Origin: Nitratidesulfovibrio oxamicus | GTDB taxonomy: Bacteria; Desulfobacterota; Desulfovibrionia; Desulfovibrionales; Desulfovibrionaceae | Direction: 5' to 3' | Assembly (NCBI RefSeq): GCF_015731765.1 | Contig: NZ_VRYY01000221.1 | Span: 1-50,074 of the forward strand | DNA length: 50,074 bases | In this document: piece by piece, positions 27,439 to 39,295 of the stretch | Position numbering within the stretch: the stretch's first letter is position 1 | Layout of the letters: every line of letters starts with the position of its first letter | The notes under the pieces: generated by a model | The model's input: only the letters and a program-made list of their open reading frames with translations | What the model was told of the DNA's origin: nothing | Database searches by the model: none | Translations under genes and position numbers: made by a program

Positions 27439-27720
27439 CTACTTCTTTGCTTTGCTCTTCTTGTCCGCGGCATGCCCGTAGAACGTGCGGGTCGGGGCGA
27501 ATTCGCCCAGCTTGTGACCCACCATGTTCTCGGTGACGAACACGGGAATGAACTTCTTCCCATTGTGGACCGCGAACGTCAGGCCGACCATCTCGGGAGC
27601 GATGGTGGACCGACGCGACCACGTCTTGATGACGCGGCGGTCGCTGTTCGACACGGCCAATTCCACTTTCTTGATCAGATGGTCGTCGATGAACGGACCT
27701 TTCTTCAGGGATCTGGGCAT
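27439..27720 (-). CDS. rpsS: 30S ribosomal protein uS19
   Basis: 93 residues: [20 protein letters not shown], the [20 protein letters not shown] block and a Lys-rich tail. Head protein of the 30S subunit. Confidence 0.97.
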   Translation of the reverse strand: MPRSLKKGPFIDDHLIKKVELAVSNSDRRVIKTWSRRSTIAPEMVGLTFAVHNGKKFIPVFVTENMVGHKLGEFAPTRTFYGHAADKKSKAKK

Positions 27721-27729
27721 GCTCTACTC

Positions 27730-28560
27730 CTACTTCTGACCGCGACGCTTGACGATGAGCTTCGTGGAAGCCTTCTTGCGATCGCGGGTCTTGTACCCCT
27801 TGGTAGGCACGCCCCACGGGGTCACCGGATGGCGACCGCCGGAGCTGCGGCCTTCACCACCACCCAACGGGTGGTCGATGGGGTTCATGGCGACGCCGCG
27901 GACCTTGGGACGACGACCGAGCCAGCGATTGCGGCCCGCCTTGCCCAACGAGATGTTCTCGTGGTTCACGTTGCCGACCTGGCCGATGGTGGCGCAGCAG
28001 GCCGCAAGCACCTTGCGCACTTCGCCCGAAGGCATGCGCAGGAGGGCATACTTGCCTTCCTTGGCCACCAGCTGGGCGTAGGTACCGGCGGCGCGGCAGA
28101 ACTGGCCGCCACGACCGGGGTAGAGCTCGATGTTGTGCAGCACGGTACCGACCGGGATGCGGGCCATGGGCATGGCATTGCCAGGCTTGATGTCCGCGCC
28201 TTCGCCAGCCTGCACCATGTCGCCCTGCTTGATGCCGAGCGGGGCGAGGATGTAGCGCTTCTCGCCATCCGCATAGTGCAACAGCGCGATGCGGGCGGTA
28301 CGGTTGGGGTCGTACTCGATGTGCGCGACGGTGGCCGCGATACCGAGCTTGTTACGACGGAAGTCGATGATGCGGTACAGGCGCTTGTGACCGCCGCCGC
28401 GACGGCGCATGGTCACGCGGCCATTGTTGTTGCGACCGCTCTTCTTGGTCAGCCCTTCGGTAAGGGACTTCTCGGGCGTGCTCCTGGTGACTTCCTCGAA
28501 ATCCGAGACGGTCTGGAAGCGGCGACCGGGAGATGTCGGTTTCAGCTTACGAACAGCCAT
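27730..28560 (-). CDS. rplB: 50S ribosomal protein uL2
   Basis: 276 residues with a basic N terminus, the OB and SH3-like domains, and the catalytically important C-terminal region [20 protein letters not shown] followed by a HPVTPWG motif. Near the peptidyl-transferase centre. Confidence 0.97.
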
Positions 28561-28563
28561 TGC

Positions 28564-28854
28564 TTACACTCCCTCGAAGAATTCGATTTTTTCGCCGGGA
28601 GCCAGGGTCACATAGGCCTTCTTGCAGCCGGAGATCCGGCCCACGACGCGGCCCTGACGGACCTTGTCGGAAGGCTTCTTGGTGATGACGTTGACGTCGG
28701 TCACCTTGACCTTGAAGGCGGCTTCGACGGCCTTCTTGATTTCGATCTTGTTGGCCCGGGGGTTCACGAAGAACACGACCTGCTGGGCCTGTTCCTTCAC
28801 GAAGGTGGCCTTTTCGGACACCAGGGGCTTCACGAGAATCTGTGTATAATCCAT
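28564..28854 (-). CDS. rplW: 50S ribosomal protein uL23
   Basis: 96 residues from ATG 28854 (MDYTQILVKPLVSEKATFVK); TTG two codons earlier is less likely. Docking site of trigger factor at the tunnel exit; trigger factor is encoded in the same window. Confidence 0.96.
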   Translation of the reverse strand: MDYTQILVKPLVSEKATFVKEQAQQVVFFVNPRANKIEIKKAVEAAFKVKVTDVNVITKKPSDKVRQGRVVGRISGCKKAYVTLAPGEKIEFFEGV

Positions 28855-28865
28855 GACCAACCTCC

Positions 28866-29486
28866 CTACTTCAGCCTGGCCTGGACGGATTCGACGGCGC
28901 CCTCGAACATCACCAGCTTCGGGTGCTTCAGAATCTCGTAGACGCTGAGCTGGTCGGCGGTGATCAGGGTAATGCCGGGAATGTTGCGGGCCGAAAGGGC
29001 GAGGGTGGTATCCGCTTCGGCGGTAATGACCAGGGCCTTTTCGAGGCCCAGGGCACCGGCCACCTTGGCGAACAGCTTGGTCTTGATCTCGGGCAGTTCG
29101 ATGCCCTTGACCACCATCAGGTTCTCGCCGGCAAGCCGCGAGCTGAGCGCCATTTTCAGGGCCAGCTGACGGACCTTCTTGTTCACCTTGAAGCCGTACT
29201 CGCGGGGCTGGGGGCCGAAAATGACGGCCCCGCCACGCCAGATGGGCGAGCGGTTCGAACCGGAACGTGCGCGGCCGGTGCCTTTCTGGCGCCAGGGCTT
29301 TGCACCGCCGCCGGAGACGAAGGCGCGGGTCTTGGTGGCATGGGTGCCGGAGCGCAGCCCGGCGCGGTGCGCACGGACCACGAGATTGAGAATCTCAGGC
29401 TTCACCTCGACCTCGAACACCTCGGGAGCGAGCGTCAGTTCGCCGGCTTCCTTCTTGTTCTGATCGTATACTTTCACCACAGCCAT
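28866..29486 (-). CDS. rplD: 50S ribosomal protein uL4
   Basis: 206 residues with the tunnel-reaching loop containing THATKTRAFVSGGGAKPWRQ and KGTGRARSGS. In E. coli uL4 also regulates the S10 operon through its leader. Confidence 0.97.
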   Translation of the reverse strand: MAVVKVYDQNKKEAGELTLAPEVFEVEVKPEILNLVVRAHRAGLRSGTHATKTRAFVSGGGAKPWRQKGTGRARSGSNRSPIWRGGAVIFGPQPREYGFKVNKKVRQLALKMALSSRLAGENLMVVKGIELPEIKTKLFAKVAGALGLEKALVITAEADTTLALSARNIPGITLITADQLSVYEILKHPKLVMFEGAVESVQARLK

Positions 29487-29504
29487 GTGATCATCCTCAT
29501 TTCG

Positions 29505-30134
29505 TTACTGCTTGCGCACCAGAACCAGGCCGTTCTTGGGGCCGGGAACGGCACCCTTCACCAGAATGACGTTATCTTCGGCGCGGATGTCGACGATCTC
29601 GAGATTCTTGACCGTCACGCGCTCGTCACCCCAGTGGCCAGCCATCTTCTTGCCCTTGAACACATGGCCCGGGAAGGTGTTGTTACCGATGGAACCACCG
29701 GAACGATGCACCTTTTCGCAGCCGTGCGTGTCCTTGGAGCCGGCGAAGTTCCAGCGGCGCATGACGCCCTGGTACCCCTTGCCTATGCTGGTGCCGGTCA
29801 CCTTCACCTTTTCGCCAGCGGCGAACAGGGACACGGTGAGTTCCTGGCCGACTTCGAATTCGGCAGGCGCTTCCAGGCGAATTTCGCGGAGGTTGCGGAA
29901 AAGACCCTTGCCTGCCTTGGCGAAGTGGCCACGGGCGGGCTTGGTCACGTGCTTTTCCTTGGCTTCCTCAAAAGCGATCTGGACGGCGTCGTAGCCGTCG
30001 GTCTCGCCGTTGCGAACCTGGATGACCGGACAGGGACCGGCCTGGATGACCGTAACAGCCACGGCGGAACCATCACTGGCGAAAATGCGGGTCATGCCGA
30101 CCTTGCGACCCAGGATACCCAATTTCTCAGCCAT
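29505..30134 (-). CDS. rplC: 50S ribosomal protein uL3
   Basis: 209 residues: [20 protein letters not shown], the conserved [16 protein letters not shown] and [20 protein letters not shown] segments. An early 23S rRNA binder. Confidence 0.97.
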   Translation of the reverse strand: MAEKLGILGRKVGMTRIFASDGSAVAVTVIQAGPCPVIQVRNGETDGYDAVQIAFEEAKEKHVTKPARGHFAKAGKGLFRNLREIRLEAPAEFEVGQELTVSLFAAGEKVKVTGTSIGKGYQGVMRRWNFAGSKDTHGCEKVHRSGGSIGNNTFPGHVFKGKKMAGHWGDERVTVKNLEIVDIRAEDNVILVKGAVPGPKNGLVLVRKQ

Positions 30135-30146
30135 GACTTCCTCTCA

Positions 30147-30464
<318 letters not shown>

Positions 30465-31160
30465 TGTTGATTACTCCGTTATCTGGCAAACGTACCCTTG
30501 CCATCCGGCGCCTGACTGCCATGAGGTGAGAGGCAGGGACCGTAGGCTGCAGAGTTCCTCACGTTCGGTGGCGGCACACCGAGACCCGCCATAAGCATCC
30601 GGAGCTACGCGATACCCGGACGCCGCTTCCGCGACGCGGGCTCAGGTGGCATATGACGCCATGGCGGCTTGCCGTCCGGCGGGGGACGGGGTGCCGTGAT
30701 CTTCGAGGATTGGGAGCGATGGAGAAAAAGGCGGGAGGGGAGCCGGCTGGCACACCCAAAGGCCTTCTCGTCGCCTCGCGGCACCGCATTCGCGGTATCC
30801 GTCCGGGAAGATCACCCATGTTGTCGCCAGCCTGGCCCAGGCCGGAGCATGCTCCGGCGAGTGCAGGTGGTCCACAGGGGTCACCGAATAGGGCACAAAG
30901 TGCCCCGCACGTACAGTACCTTACAGCCCGCCAACAAGGGGTTAACGACGGACTGGAACGGCATGACATAATTGCGGCATTCGGTAACGCCTGCAATTGT
31001 CAAAGCTTGGCTTGCGCCAAACGCATCAGGACAGGCTCAACCCGCCCTTCCCCTGCCGTTACAGGGGCCCCCGAAGCTTCGGGGATCACGTTTTTCACAC
31101 CGGAGAACCGGCGCGAGAGGGATAGATACCCCAGCCGCCTGTCCCCGTCAAGAATTTTTG
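30465..31160. other. Long leader region upstream of the S10 operon
   Basis: About 700 bases without a convincing gene. On the minus strand it contains TTGACA (31003-30998) but no good -10 at standard spacing, and a perfect 18-base palindrome at 30841-30858. It may be a regulatory leader for rpsJ; no tRNA or known riboswitch was recognised. Confidence 0.5.
30841..30858. repeat. Perfect 18-base palindrome in the S10 leader
   Basis: GCCGGAGCA and its exact complement in direct abutment, about 380 bases before rpsJ. It could be a hairpin in the leader or a protein site. Confidence 0.7.
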
Positions 31161-31200
31161 CAAAAAAAGAGCCCCGGGCAAGCACCCGGGGCTCTGTTTT
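31161..31200. terminator. fusA terminator (bidirectional)
   Basis: Perfect 10-base stem GAGCCCCGGG / CCCGGGGCTC with a six-base loop, T7 on the minus side and TTTT on the plus side. It closes the str operon 48 bases past the fusA stop and separates it from the S10 operon. Confidence 0.92.
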
Positions 31201-31247
31201 CTACGGAGTCCTTTACCGATGGCTCCGGCTCTCCACGAGAGGAAGGG

Positions 31248-33323
<2,076 letters not shown>

Positions 33324-33341
33324 GATGGGTACTCCGGCGCC

Positions 33342-33812
33342 CTACCAGCGGTAATGGGCGAAGGCCTTGTTGGCTTCGGCCATGCGGTGGGTGTCTTCCT
33401 TCTTCTTCACGGCGCCGCCGCGACTGTTGAAGGCATCAATGAGCTCGGCGGAAAGCTTCGCGGACATGCCCTTCTCGCCGCGCGAGCGGGCATAGTTGAT
33501 CAGCCAGCGGATGGCCAGAGAGACCTGGCGATCGGGCCGCACGTCCATGGGCACCTGGTAGGTGGCGCCGCCCACGCGGCGGGCCTTCACTTCAAGGTGC
33601 GGCTTCACGGACTCGACGGCGCGTTCGAACGCCTTCAGAGGCTCTTCACCGGTCTTTTCGCCCAGGGTTTCGAGCGACTTGTAGAACAGCTTTTCAGCAA
33701 CGCCCTTCTTGCCGTCGTACATCAAGCGGTTGATGAAACGGGCGGCCAGCCGGCTGTTGTACACCGGATCGGGCAGAATTTCACGTCTGGGGACGGGACC
33801 TTTACGAGGCAT
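33342..33812 (-). CDS. rpsG: 30S ribosomal protein uS7
   Basis: 156 residues starting [20 protein letters not shown], with [20 protein letters not shown] and [20 protein letters not shown]. Binds the 3' domain of 16S rRNA. Lies 15 bases after rpsL. Confidence 0.97.
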   Translation of the reverse strand: MPRKGPVPRREILPDPVYNSRLAARFINRLMYDGKKGVAEKLFYKSLETLGEKTGEEPLKAFERAVESVKPHLEVKARRVGGATYQVPMDVRPDRQVSLAIRWLINYARSRGEKGMSAKLSAELIDAFNSRGGAVKKKEDTHRMAEANKAFAHYRW

Positions 33813-33827
33813 CGAAATACTCCCTTG

Positions 33828-34199
<372 letters not shown>

Positions 34200-34247
34200 T
34201 CTGCTCCTCCGTGAAAGTGGATCGGAAACAATCGGTAAAGGCGCATG

Positions 34248-34276
34248 GGCATAGCCCAGCGCCTGACCGTTGTCAA
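34248..34276 (-). promoter_or_regulatory. Promoter of the str operon (rpsL-rpsG-fusA)
   Basis: Minus strand TTGACA (34276-34271), 17-base spacer, TATGCC (34253-34248). Start near 34241, giving a leader of about 40 bases. Confidence 0.65.
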
Positions 34277-34633
34277 GCAACATGATACGGAACCCGCCCA
34301 TCACCTACGGGCAGGTTCACGCCGAACACACGGTCACACGGGCTACCGGACGCACCGCAAGTGCTCCGGTGGGGCGGGGTTCCAGCAGCCAAGCATCCCC
34401 GCAAAATCGCCCACCATGGTCCTGAACCCAGTCTCTGTATCCCTTTTCCTTCGGATGGACAAGTTTTTTCGACACCACAGGGTGACCCTTCGTGCATGCC
34501 CCCCCCCACGCGCCTTCCGCCCTCACGGAGCACAGTTCTCCAGTCGCCCCCCCTGACACGGGGCATGCCGCATATATATATGATGCATCCGCACGCGCCG
34601 CACGCCCTACCCCGCGCGCGCCGCCCCTTGGTC

Positions 34634-34661
34634 ATTTTATCACAACCAAGTTGACAGACAA
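34634..34661 (-). promoter_or_regulatory. Possible second upstream promoter toward rpsL
   Basis: Minus strand TTGTCT (34661-34656), 16-base spacer, TAAAAT (34639-34634), in AT-rich sequence about 430 bases before rpsL. Confidence 0.3.
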
Positions 34662-35010
34662 TCGTCACCTTCCTGCTCGCTCAAGCGGCAAGCGCCATGC
34701 CCAACCACCGCCCCGGCATGGCCGCCCGGGCGCACACTCCTGCCGGATCAACCACGTGATAACACAGTATATTCACAGAAAAACAGCTAACATCATCCAG
34801 TCATGCTCATCCAAAGCCACGCCCCTCTTGCCGCCACCTGGGCACAGCGTCTTCCTGGACGTGGCGCCACTGGGCGTCATCCCGACGCCAGTGCGATTGC
34901 CTGCGCCCCTGCGCCGCCCATCCCCCGCCGCCCTTGTGCCGCAGGGTACGCGCCCCCGCCACGGCAAAATCAGCCGCCTGACGCTTTTCTCCCATTTGCC
35001 GCTTGACATT

Positions 35011-35028
35011 ATGTAAAATATTTCACAA
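35011..35028. promoter_or_regulatory. Candidate Rex operator upstream of sat
   Basis: ATGTAAAA-TA-TTTCACAA matches 14 of the 16 defined positions of the Rex motif TTGTGAAA-N2-TTTCACAA; the right half is perfect. It lies in AT-rich promoter-like DNA 145 bases before the sat ATG, next to TTGACA (35003-35008). Rex is a NADH/NAD+-responsive repressor, and sat is a known Rex target in Desulfovibrio vulgaris. Confidence 0.6.
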
Positions 35029-35172
35029 GAGGGATGCGTGAACGGCGAGATGCACTCCCGAATGCACCGCCGCTCCCGCATGCTTCTCGCACGAGAACAG
35101 CTTTTTTCGTACGCCGCCGCCCCCGGAGCGGCGCGCCATGGCAACAACACATTCATTTGGAGGATGGAAGGT

Positions 35173-36459
35173 ATGTCCAAGCTGGTTCCCCCTCATGGTG
35201 GTAAGGGCCTCGTCTGCTGCCTGCTCGAAGGTGCCGCCCGCGAAGCCGAACTCAAGAAGGCCGCTGGCCTGAAGCAGATCGAAATCAGCTCGCGCACCAA
35301 GGGCGACCTTATCATGATGGGCATCGGCGGCTTCTCTCCGCTGAACGGCTTCATGAAGAAGGCCGACTGGAAGAGCGTCTGCGAAAAGATGACCACCGCC
35401 GACGGCACCTTCTGGCCCGTGCCGGTGACCATGGACATCTCCAAGGAAGACGCCGCCGCCGTCAAGGTGGGCGACGAAGTGGCCCTGGTGCGCAAGGGTG
35501 AAACCTTCGCCACCATGAAGATCGAAGAAATCTACGAAATGACCGAAGCCGACAAGAAGTGGGAATGCGAACTCGTCTTCAAGGGCGAAGGCCCCGACTC
35601 CCAGAAGTTCTGGGAAGTGGCCCTCGAAGACCACCCCGGCGTGAAGATGGTCATGGAACAGAAGGAATTCAACGTCGCCGGTACCGTGAAGGTGCTGTCC
35701 GAAGGTGACTTCCCCACCAAGTTCGCCGGCGTGTACAAGCGCCCCGCCGAACTGCGCGCCGAAATGGAAGAACGCGGCTGGGCCAACGTTGCCGCCCTGC
35801 AGCTGCGCAACCCCATGCACCGCTCGCATGAATTCCTGGCCAAGATCGCCATCGAAGTGTGCGACGGCGTGGTCATCCACTCCCTGGTGGGCGCCCTGAA
35901 ACCCGGCGACATTCCCGCCGAAGTGCGCGTGAAGTGCATCGACACCCTGGTCGAAAAGTACTTCGTGAAGCAGAACGTCATCCAGGCTGGCTACCCCCTG
36001 GACATGCGTTACGCCGGTCCCCGCGAAGGCCTGCTGCACGCCACCTTCCGCCAGAACTACGGCATCAACCGCATGATCATCGGCCGTGACCACGCTGGCG
36101 TGGGCGACTTCTACGGCATGTTCGAAGCCCAGACCATCTTCGACAAGATCCCCTACACCAACGAAGCCTGCCCCGAACCCGGCAAGGCCCTGATCTGCAC
36201 CCCGCTGAAGATCGACTGGACCTTCTACTGCTACAAGTGCGACGGCATGGCCTCCCTGCGTACCTGCCCGCACGGCAAGGAAGACCGCGTCATCCTGTCC
36301 GGCACCAAGCTGCGCAAGGCCCTGTCCGACGGCGCCCCGGTTGCCGACCACTTCGGCCGCGACGAAGTGCTGGAAATCCTGCGCGCCTACTACGAAGGCC
36401 TGACCGAAAAGGTCGAGGTCAAGATGCAGCAGGCCGCTTCCGGCTCCGTGATGAAGTAG
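35173..36459 (+). CDS. sat: Dissimilatory sulfate adenylyltransferase (ATP sulfurylase)
   Basis: Activates sulfate with ATP to adenosine phosphosulfate and pyrophosphate, the first cytoplasmic step of sulfate respiration. The 428-residue product starts [12 protein letters not shown] at ATG 35173, after GGAGG. The nucleotide-binding [11 protein letters not shown] (210-220) and GRDHAGV (304-310) motifs are intact. Cys353, Cys356 and Cys365 (CYKC...C) form the zinc-type cysteine site of prokaryotic homo-oligomeric sulfurylases. It stands alone, between a long leader and a strong terminator. Codon use is strongly biased, as expected of a very highly expressed gene. Confidence 0.97.
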   Translation: MSKLVPPHGGKGLVCCLLEGAAREAELKKAAGLKQIEISSRTKGDLIMMGIGGFSPLNGFMKKADWKSVCEKMTTADGTFWPVPVTMDISKEDAAAVKVGDEVALVRKGETFATMKIEEIYEMTEADKKWECELVFKGEGPDSQKFWEVALEDHPGVKMVMEQKEFNVAGTVKVLSEGDFPTKFAGVYKRPAELRAEMEERGWANVAALQLRNPMHRSHEFLAKIAIEVCDGVVIHSLVGALKPGDIPAEVRVKCIDTLVEKYFVKQNVIQAGYPLDMRYAGPREGLLHATFRQNYGINRMIIGRDHAGVGDFYGMFEAQTIFDKIPYTNEACPEPGKALICTPLKIDWTFYCYKCDGMASLRTCPHGKEDRVILSGTKLRKALSDGAPVADHFGRDEVLEILRAYYEGLTEKVEVKMQQAASGSVMK

Positions 36460-36488
36460 GCTCCGGCTACTTCAACGCTCGCTACATC

Positions 36489-36519
36489 GGGGAGGCGCCG
36501 CAAGGCGCCTCCCCTTTTT
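36489..36519 (+). terminator. sat terminator
   Basis: Perfect 11-base stem GGGGAGGCGCC / GGCGCCTCCCC, GCAA tetraloop, then TTTTT; 30 bases past the sat stop. Confidence 0.95.
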
Positions 36520-36706
36520 CGTGGATGCGCCGCCCGGCGCGGACGCGATGGCTGCCCTGCGCGCAGGAAAAATGGCCGCCCGTATGGACTCCGGAGGCGG
36601 CCACGTTCCCTTGCGCGTGATGGAGACGGGTGGTGTGAACCGAGACGCTGACGCCACGCAGAATGGCCGTCAGGTTGTTCCGGCCCAAAGGCAAAACAAA
36701 AGACTT

Positions 36707-37762
36707 CTAGCGGGCCCACCACGGAACATGCGACCACCCGGAACGCAGCCCCTCGCGCCACAGCGCCGCATCGGGGTCCACCGCGTCCAGCAAGGCATGA
36801 AAGCGTGGTGAATGGTCCATGTGCACGGTGTGGCAAAGCTCGTGCAGCAACACGTGGCGGGCCAGTTCACGCGGCAGGAACAGCAGGCTGGCGTTGCAAC
36901 TGATGGTGCCCCGCGTGGAACAACTGCCCCAGCGGGTCTGCTGCATGCGCACCACGCAGCGCTGGTAGTGAAAGCCGTGCTCCACGGCCAGTCCGTGCAG
37001 CCACGGGGCCAGGCGCCGCCGAGCCACGGCGCGCAGCCAGTCGCGCAAGAGATCCACGGCAACACCGTCGCCTGCCCCTCCTTCCGGCACGCGCAGACGC
37101 AGTGCTGCGTCCACCTCGCGCAATTCCGGGCGCATGCCCGGCGCAAGTGGTGCGCGGACCACGGCATAACGCGCCTGCACGGCGGGCAGAAGCACCTCGC
37201 CGGGCACGCTGCGGATGCCGCCCGGCCCCAGGAACGCCCCGACGCCGGAGGGCATGCCGTGAAAAGCCCCGACGCCAGACCCTTCAGCCGCACCGTCAGC
37301 CCCGGGCACCGCCTCGGCCAGCCCGGCCCGCAGCAGGGCTCGCACGATCCATGTGCGGTGCCTTTCCAGCACTTCAGGAATGCGCGTGGCGCTGAATCCG
37401 GGCGGTATCACCACCTCAAGCCCGCGCCGGGGCACGATGCGCAACCGCACCCGCCGGGCCCGTGGGCTGGTGCGCACGTCATGCCGGGGCGGCCAGGCAA
37501 CGTCACAGGGCGAAGGGACGACGTCGGCGTCACCGTCGCCGCGTCCGGCTTCGCGCCCGGAGTCGTTTCCGGTGTCGGGCACTACCCCGGACACGATGCC
37601 AGACATGACATTAGGAACGGCATCAGGAACGGCATCAGGAACGGCATCAGGCGCGGCATCAGGCACGGCGCCGCTCACCGTATCAGACGCCGATTCCGGC
37701 CATCCGGACCGGATTCCGGCAAACCGCCGCATCAACTCTTTCAGGGGGGACATTGGGCTCAT
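36707..37762 (-). CDS. YgjP-like M48 metal-dependent hydrolase with N-terminal PDAV repeats
   Basis: 351-residue protein whose C-terminal third is a YgjP/WLM-type zincin: QQTRWGSCSTRGTISCN, then LARHVLLHELCHTVHMDHS, giving His307-Glu308-x-x-His311 and a likely third ligand His317. N-terminal YgjP-like strands (RRVRLRIVPRRGLEVVIPPG) are present. Two insertions are unusual: a low-complexity N-terminal stretch of Pro-Asp-Ala-Val repeats (residues ~28-52, from a 12-base tandem repeat) and a Gly-rich insert near 160-185. Start could be the Met three codons later. Substrate unknown. Divergent from the VKOR-Trx gene. Confidence 0.8.
   Translation of the reverse strand: MSPMSPLKELMRRFAGIRSGWPESASDTVSGAVPDAAPDAVPDAVPDAVPNVMSGIVSGVVPDTGNDSGREAGRGDGDADVVPSPCDVAWPPRHDVRTSPRARRVRLRIVPRRGLEVVIPPGFSATRIPEVLERHRTWIVRALLRAGLAEAVPGADGAAEGSGVGAFHGMPSGVGAFLGPGGIRSVPGEVLLPAVQARYAVVRAPLAPGMRPELREVDAALRLRVPEGGAGDGVAVDLLRDWLRAVARRRLAPWLHGLAVEHGFHYQRCVVRMQQTRWGSCSTRGTISCNASLLFLPRELARHVLLHELCHTVHMDHSPRFHALLDAVDPDAALWREGLRSGWSHVPWWAR
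37610..37681. repeat. Six tandem 12-base repeats inside the YgjP-like gene
   Basis: Units a(t/c)(t/c)aggaacggc and variants (atcaggaacggc x3, atcaggcgcggc, atcaggcacggc), encoding Pro-Asp-Ala-Val steps on the minus strand. The period is a multiple of three, so copy changes keep the frame. Confidence 0.9.
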
Positions 37763-37773
37763 GGGTACGGGGC

Positions 37774-37802
37774 TTTACCTGTGCCTGTTTAGCGCATAGT
37801 AT
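37774..37802 (+). promoter_or_regulatory. Candidate promoter of the VKOR-Trx gene
   Basis: TTTACC, 17-base spacer, TAGTAT, placing the start about 45 bases before ATG 37855. Confidence 0.4.
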
Positions 37803-37854
37803 CGCGTCGCCTCGGGCTGGCCTTTACGCAAGACCCGCACTGGAGATTCGAGAC

Positions 37855-38907
37855 ATGCTCGCGTCAAACCGTTCCGCCCCCATCTGGGGCGGCTTTCTGC
37901 TCGCCGCGCTGGGCGCGGCCTTCTGCGCCTGGGCTGCCATCGCCCCTGCCGAGTCGCTGTGCGTCAGCTCCGGCTGCTCGCTGTACCGCGACCTGACCTT
38001 CTGGGGACTGCCCCTGTGGTGGTACGGTACGGGCGCGTTCTCGCTCCTAGCCCTGTTCTGCATCTTCGGCAAGCAGGCCGCCGCGCGCGGTTTCGTCTGG
38101 CTGATGCTGGCCGCCGATACGGCGTTGCTGGCGCTGATGGCCCTCACCGCACCCTGCGCGGCCTGCCTGGTGGTGGCCGCGCTCATCGCGGGGGCCTTCG
38201 TGGCCATTCCCGGCGAACTGCGCCGCGACCGGCAACAGCGCGTCTCCATCCTGCTTCTGGTGTGGGGCGGCCTGTTCTTTGCCAACGGCGCGGCCCTGGC
38301 CACGGAACGCACGGGCGCCTGGAACCTTCAGGGACCGGACAACGCCCCCGTCACCCTGTATTTCTCGCCGTCGTGCCCGGCCTGCCGCCAGGCCATCGCC
38401 GCCCTGGCCGGTGCGGCACCGGACACGGTGGCCTATCGCCCGGTGGCCGAAAACGACGACGACATCCTGGCCATCGAACAGATGCGGCGTGCCGTCGAAC
38501 AGGGCGCGTCCGTGGCGGACGCCCTGCGCAAGGTGGTGGATGCGCCGACCACCGCGACGAACCCGGCAATGCCCCTGTTCGAGCAGGCCAGGCTGCGCTG
38601 GAAGCTCCTGCGCAACAAGGCCCGTGTGCTTTCCACCGGCGCGGACCGCCTGCCGGTGATGCAGATCGCGGGCATGCCCCGCCTGCCCTTCGGCCACGGT
38701 GCAGACGGCACCCCTCCCGCGTCCGGCCCCGTCTCTTCGCAGGCTCCGCGCCCTGCGGCCCCGCAGCAGGGACCGTCATCTCCGGTGCAGGGCCATGCAG
38801 GCAAGCCTGCCCCCGTTCCCGCAGGACAGGACACCGCCCTGCCGTTCCTGACCAACGATTTCGCGGGCTGCGGGCAGACACCAGCCAGCAACGCCACCTG
38901 CAACTAG
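37855..38907 (+). CDS. VKOR-like membrane oxidoreductase fused to a thioredoxin-like domain
   Basis: 350-residue inner-membrane protein. The N-terminal half has five hydrophobic segments with a VKOR layout: a loop cysteine pair Cys36/Cys41 (SLCVSSGCSLYRD) and a membrane CXXC, Cys101/Cys104 (PCAACL). The second half is a thioredoxin-like domain with YFSPSCPACRQ (Cys174/Cys177), then a Pro-rich tail with two further cysteines (FAGCGQ...ATCN). VKOR-Trx fusions make periplasmic disulfide bonds, using quinone as electron acceptor. Placed between sat and dsrMKJOP, it could oxidise exported cysteine proteins of this region; that link is inference. ATG 37855 fits the first membrane segment; a longer frame upstream lacks support. 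Confidence 0.75.
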   Translation: MLASNRSAPIWGGFLLAALGAAFCAWAAIAPAESLCVSSGCSLYRDLTFWGLPLWWYGTGAFSLLALFCIFGKQAAARGFVWLMLAADTALLALMALTAPCAACLVVAALIAGAFVAIPGELRRDRQQRVSILLLVWGGLFFANGAALATERTGAWNLQGPDNAPVTLYFSPSCPACRQAIAALAGAAPDTVAYRPVAENDDDILAIEQMRRAVEQGASVADALRKVVDAPTTATNPAMPLFEQARLRWKLLRNKARVLSTGADRLPVMQIAGMPRLPFGHGADGTPPASGPVSSQAPRPAAPQQGPSSPVQGHAGKPAPVPAGQDTALPFLTNDFAGCGQTPASNATCN

Positions 38908-38995
38908 GCGTCGCGCGGGGCTTGCCGTCCCCACGCACCTCGTGGGGATGGCAAAAGCACATCCCCCTTCCCGCCTCCCGAGGCTGATTCGCCAG

Positions 38996-39024
38996 AAGCC
39001 CGGTCGTGAAACGACCGGGCTTTT
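38996..39024 (+). terminator. Terminator of the VKOR-Trx gene
   Basis: Eleven-base stem AAGCCCGGTCG / CGACCGGGCTT with loop tgaaa, then TTTT, about 90 bases past the stop. Confidence 0.92.
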
Positions 39025-39152
39025 CCCTGGCCGCGCCCCTCCGGCAGGCACCAGCACCACAGTCGACACAGAGCGTCCATACAGGGCGCCGACGCCCTCG
39101 CCCCAAGTTGCCCCCAGTAAATTGATCAACCAATCAGAACCAGCAAGATTTG

Positions 39153-39181
39153 TTGACCTTTCGGGTGTTTCAGACTATGTG
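39153..39181 (+). promoter_or_regulatory. Candidate upstream promoter (P1) of the dsr operon
   Basis: TTGACC, 17-base spacer, TATGTG. The predicted start falls inside the inverted repeat at 39180-39199. Confidence 0.5.
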
Positions 39182-39199
39182 AAAAAAATCATTTTTTCA
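39180..39199. promoter_or_regulatory. Inverted repeat at the dsr start site, possible operator
   Basis: TGAAAAAA-N4-TTTTTTCA, eight-base perfect arms, overlapping the end of the P1 -10 element and the predicted start. The left side contains a Rex-like half site (TGTGAAA), but the right half does not match, so the regulator is uncertain. Confidence 0.45.
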
Positions 39200-39265
39200 G
39201 ACATCGCACTCGCGCGCACCGTACGCGGGGGTTGTCCGGGGAGGCGACGCATCCCCCCTTTTCGC

Positions 39266-39295
39266 TTGGACAAAGCGTAAAAAACGCCGTATAGG
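39266..39295 (+). promoter_or_regulatory. Candidate downstream promoter (P2) of the dsr operon
   Basis: TTGGAC, 18-base spacer, TATAGG; start about 45 bases before ATG 39347. Confidence 0.35.

Larger units (their letters stand above)
34200..35172. other. Divergent intergenic region between rpsL and sat
   Basis: 973 bases. The rpsL side has a strong promoter (34248-34276) and a weaker second candidate (34634-34661); a nine-C tract lies at 34499-34507; the sat side has a Rex-like palindrome (35011-35028). Nothing protein-coding was recognised in between. Confidence 0.65.

Noticed and set aside
35003-35008. TTGACA as the -35 element of sat
   Set aside because: No acceptable -10 lies 15-19 bases downstream; the AT-rich DNA after it is better explained by the Rex-like palindrome, so the promoter position is left open.
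39176-39193. Full Rex site at the dsr promoter
   Set aside because: Only the left half (TGTGAAA) matches; the right half lacks TTTCACAA, so it is reported as an unassigned inverted repeat.
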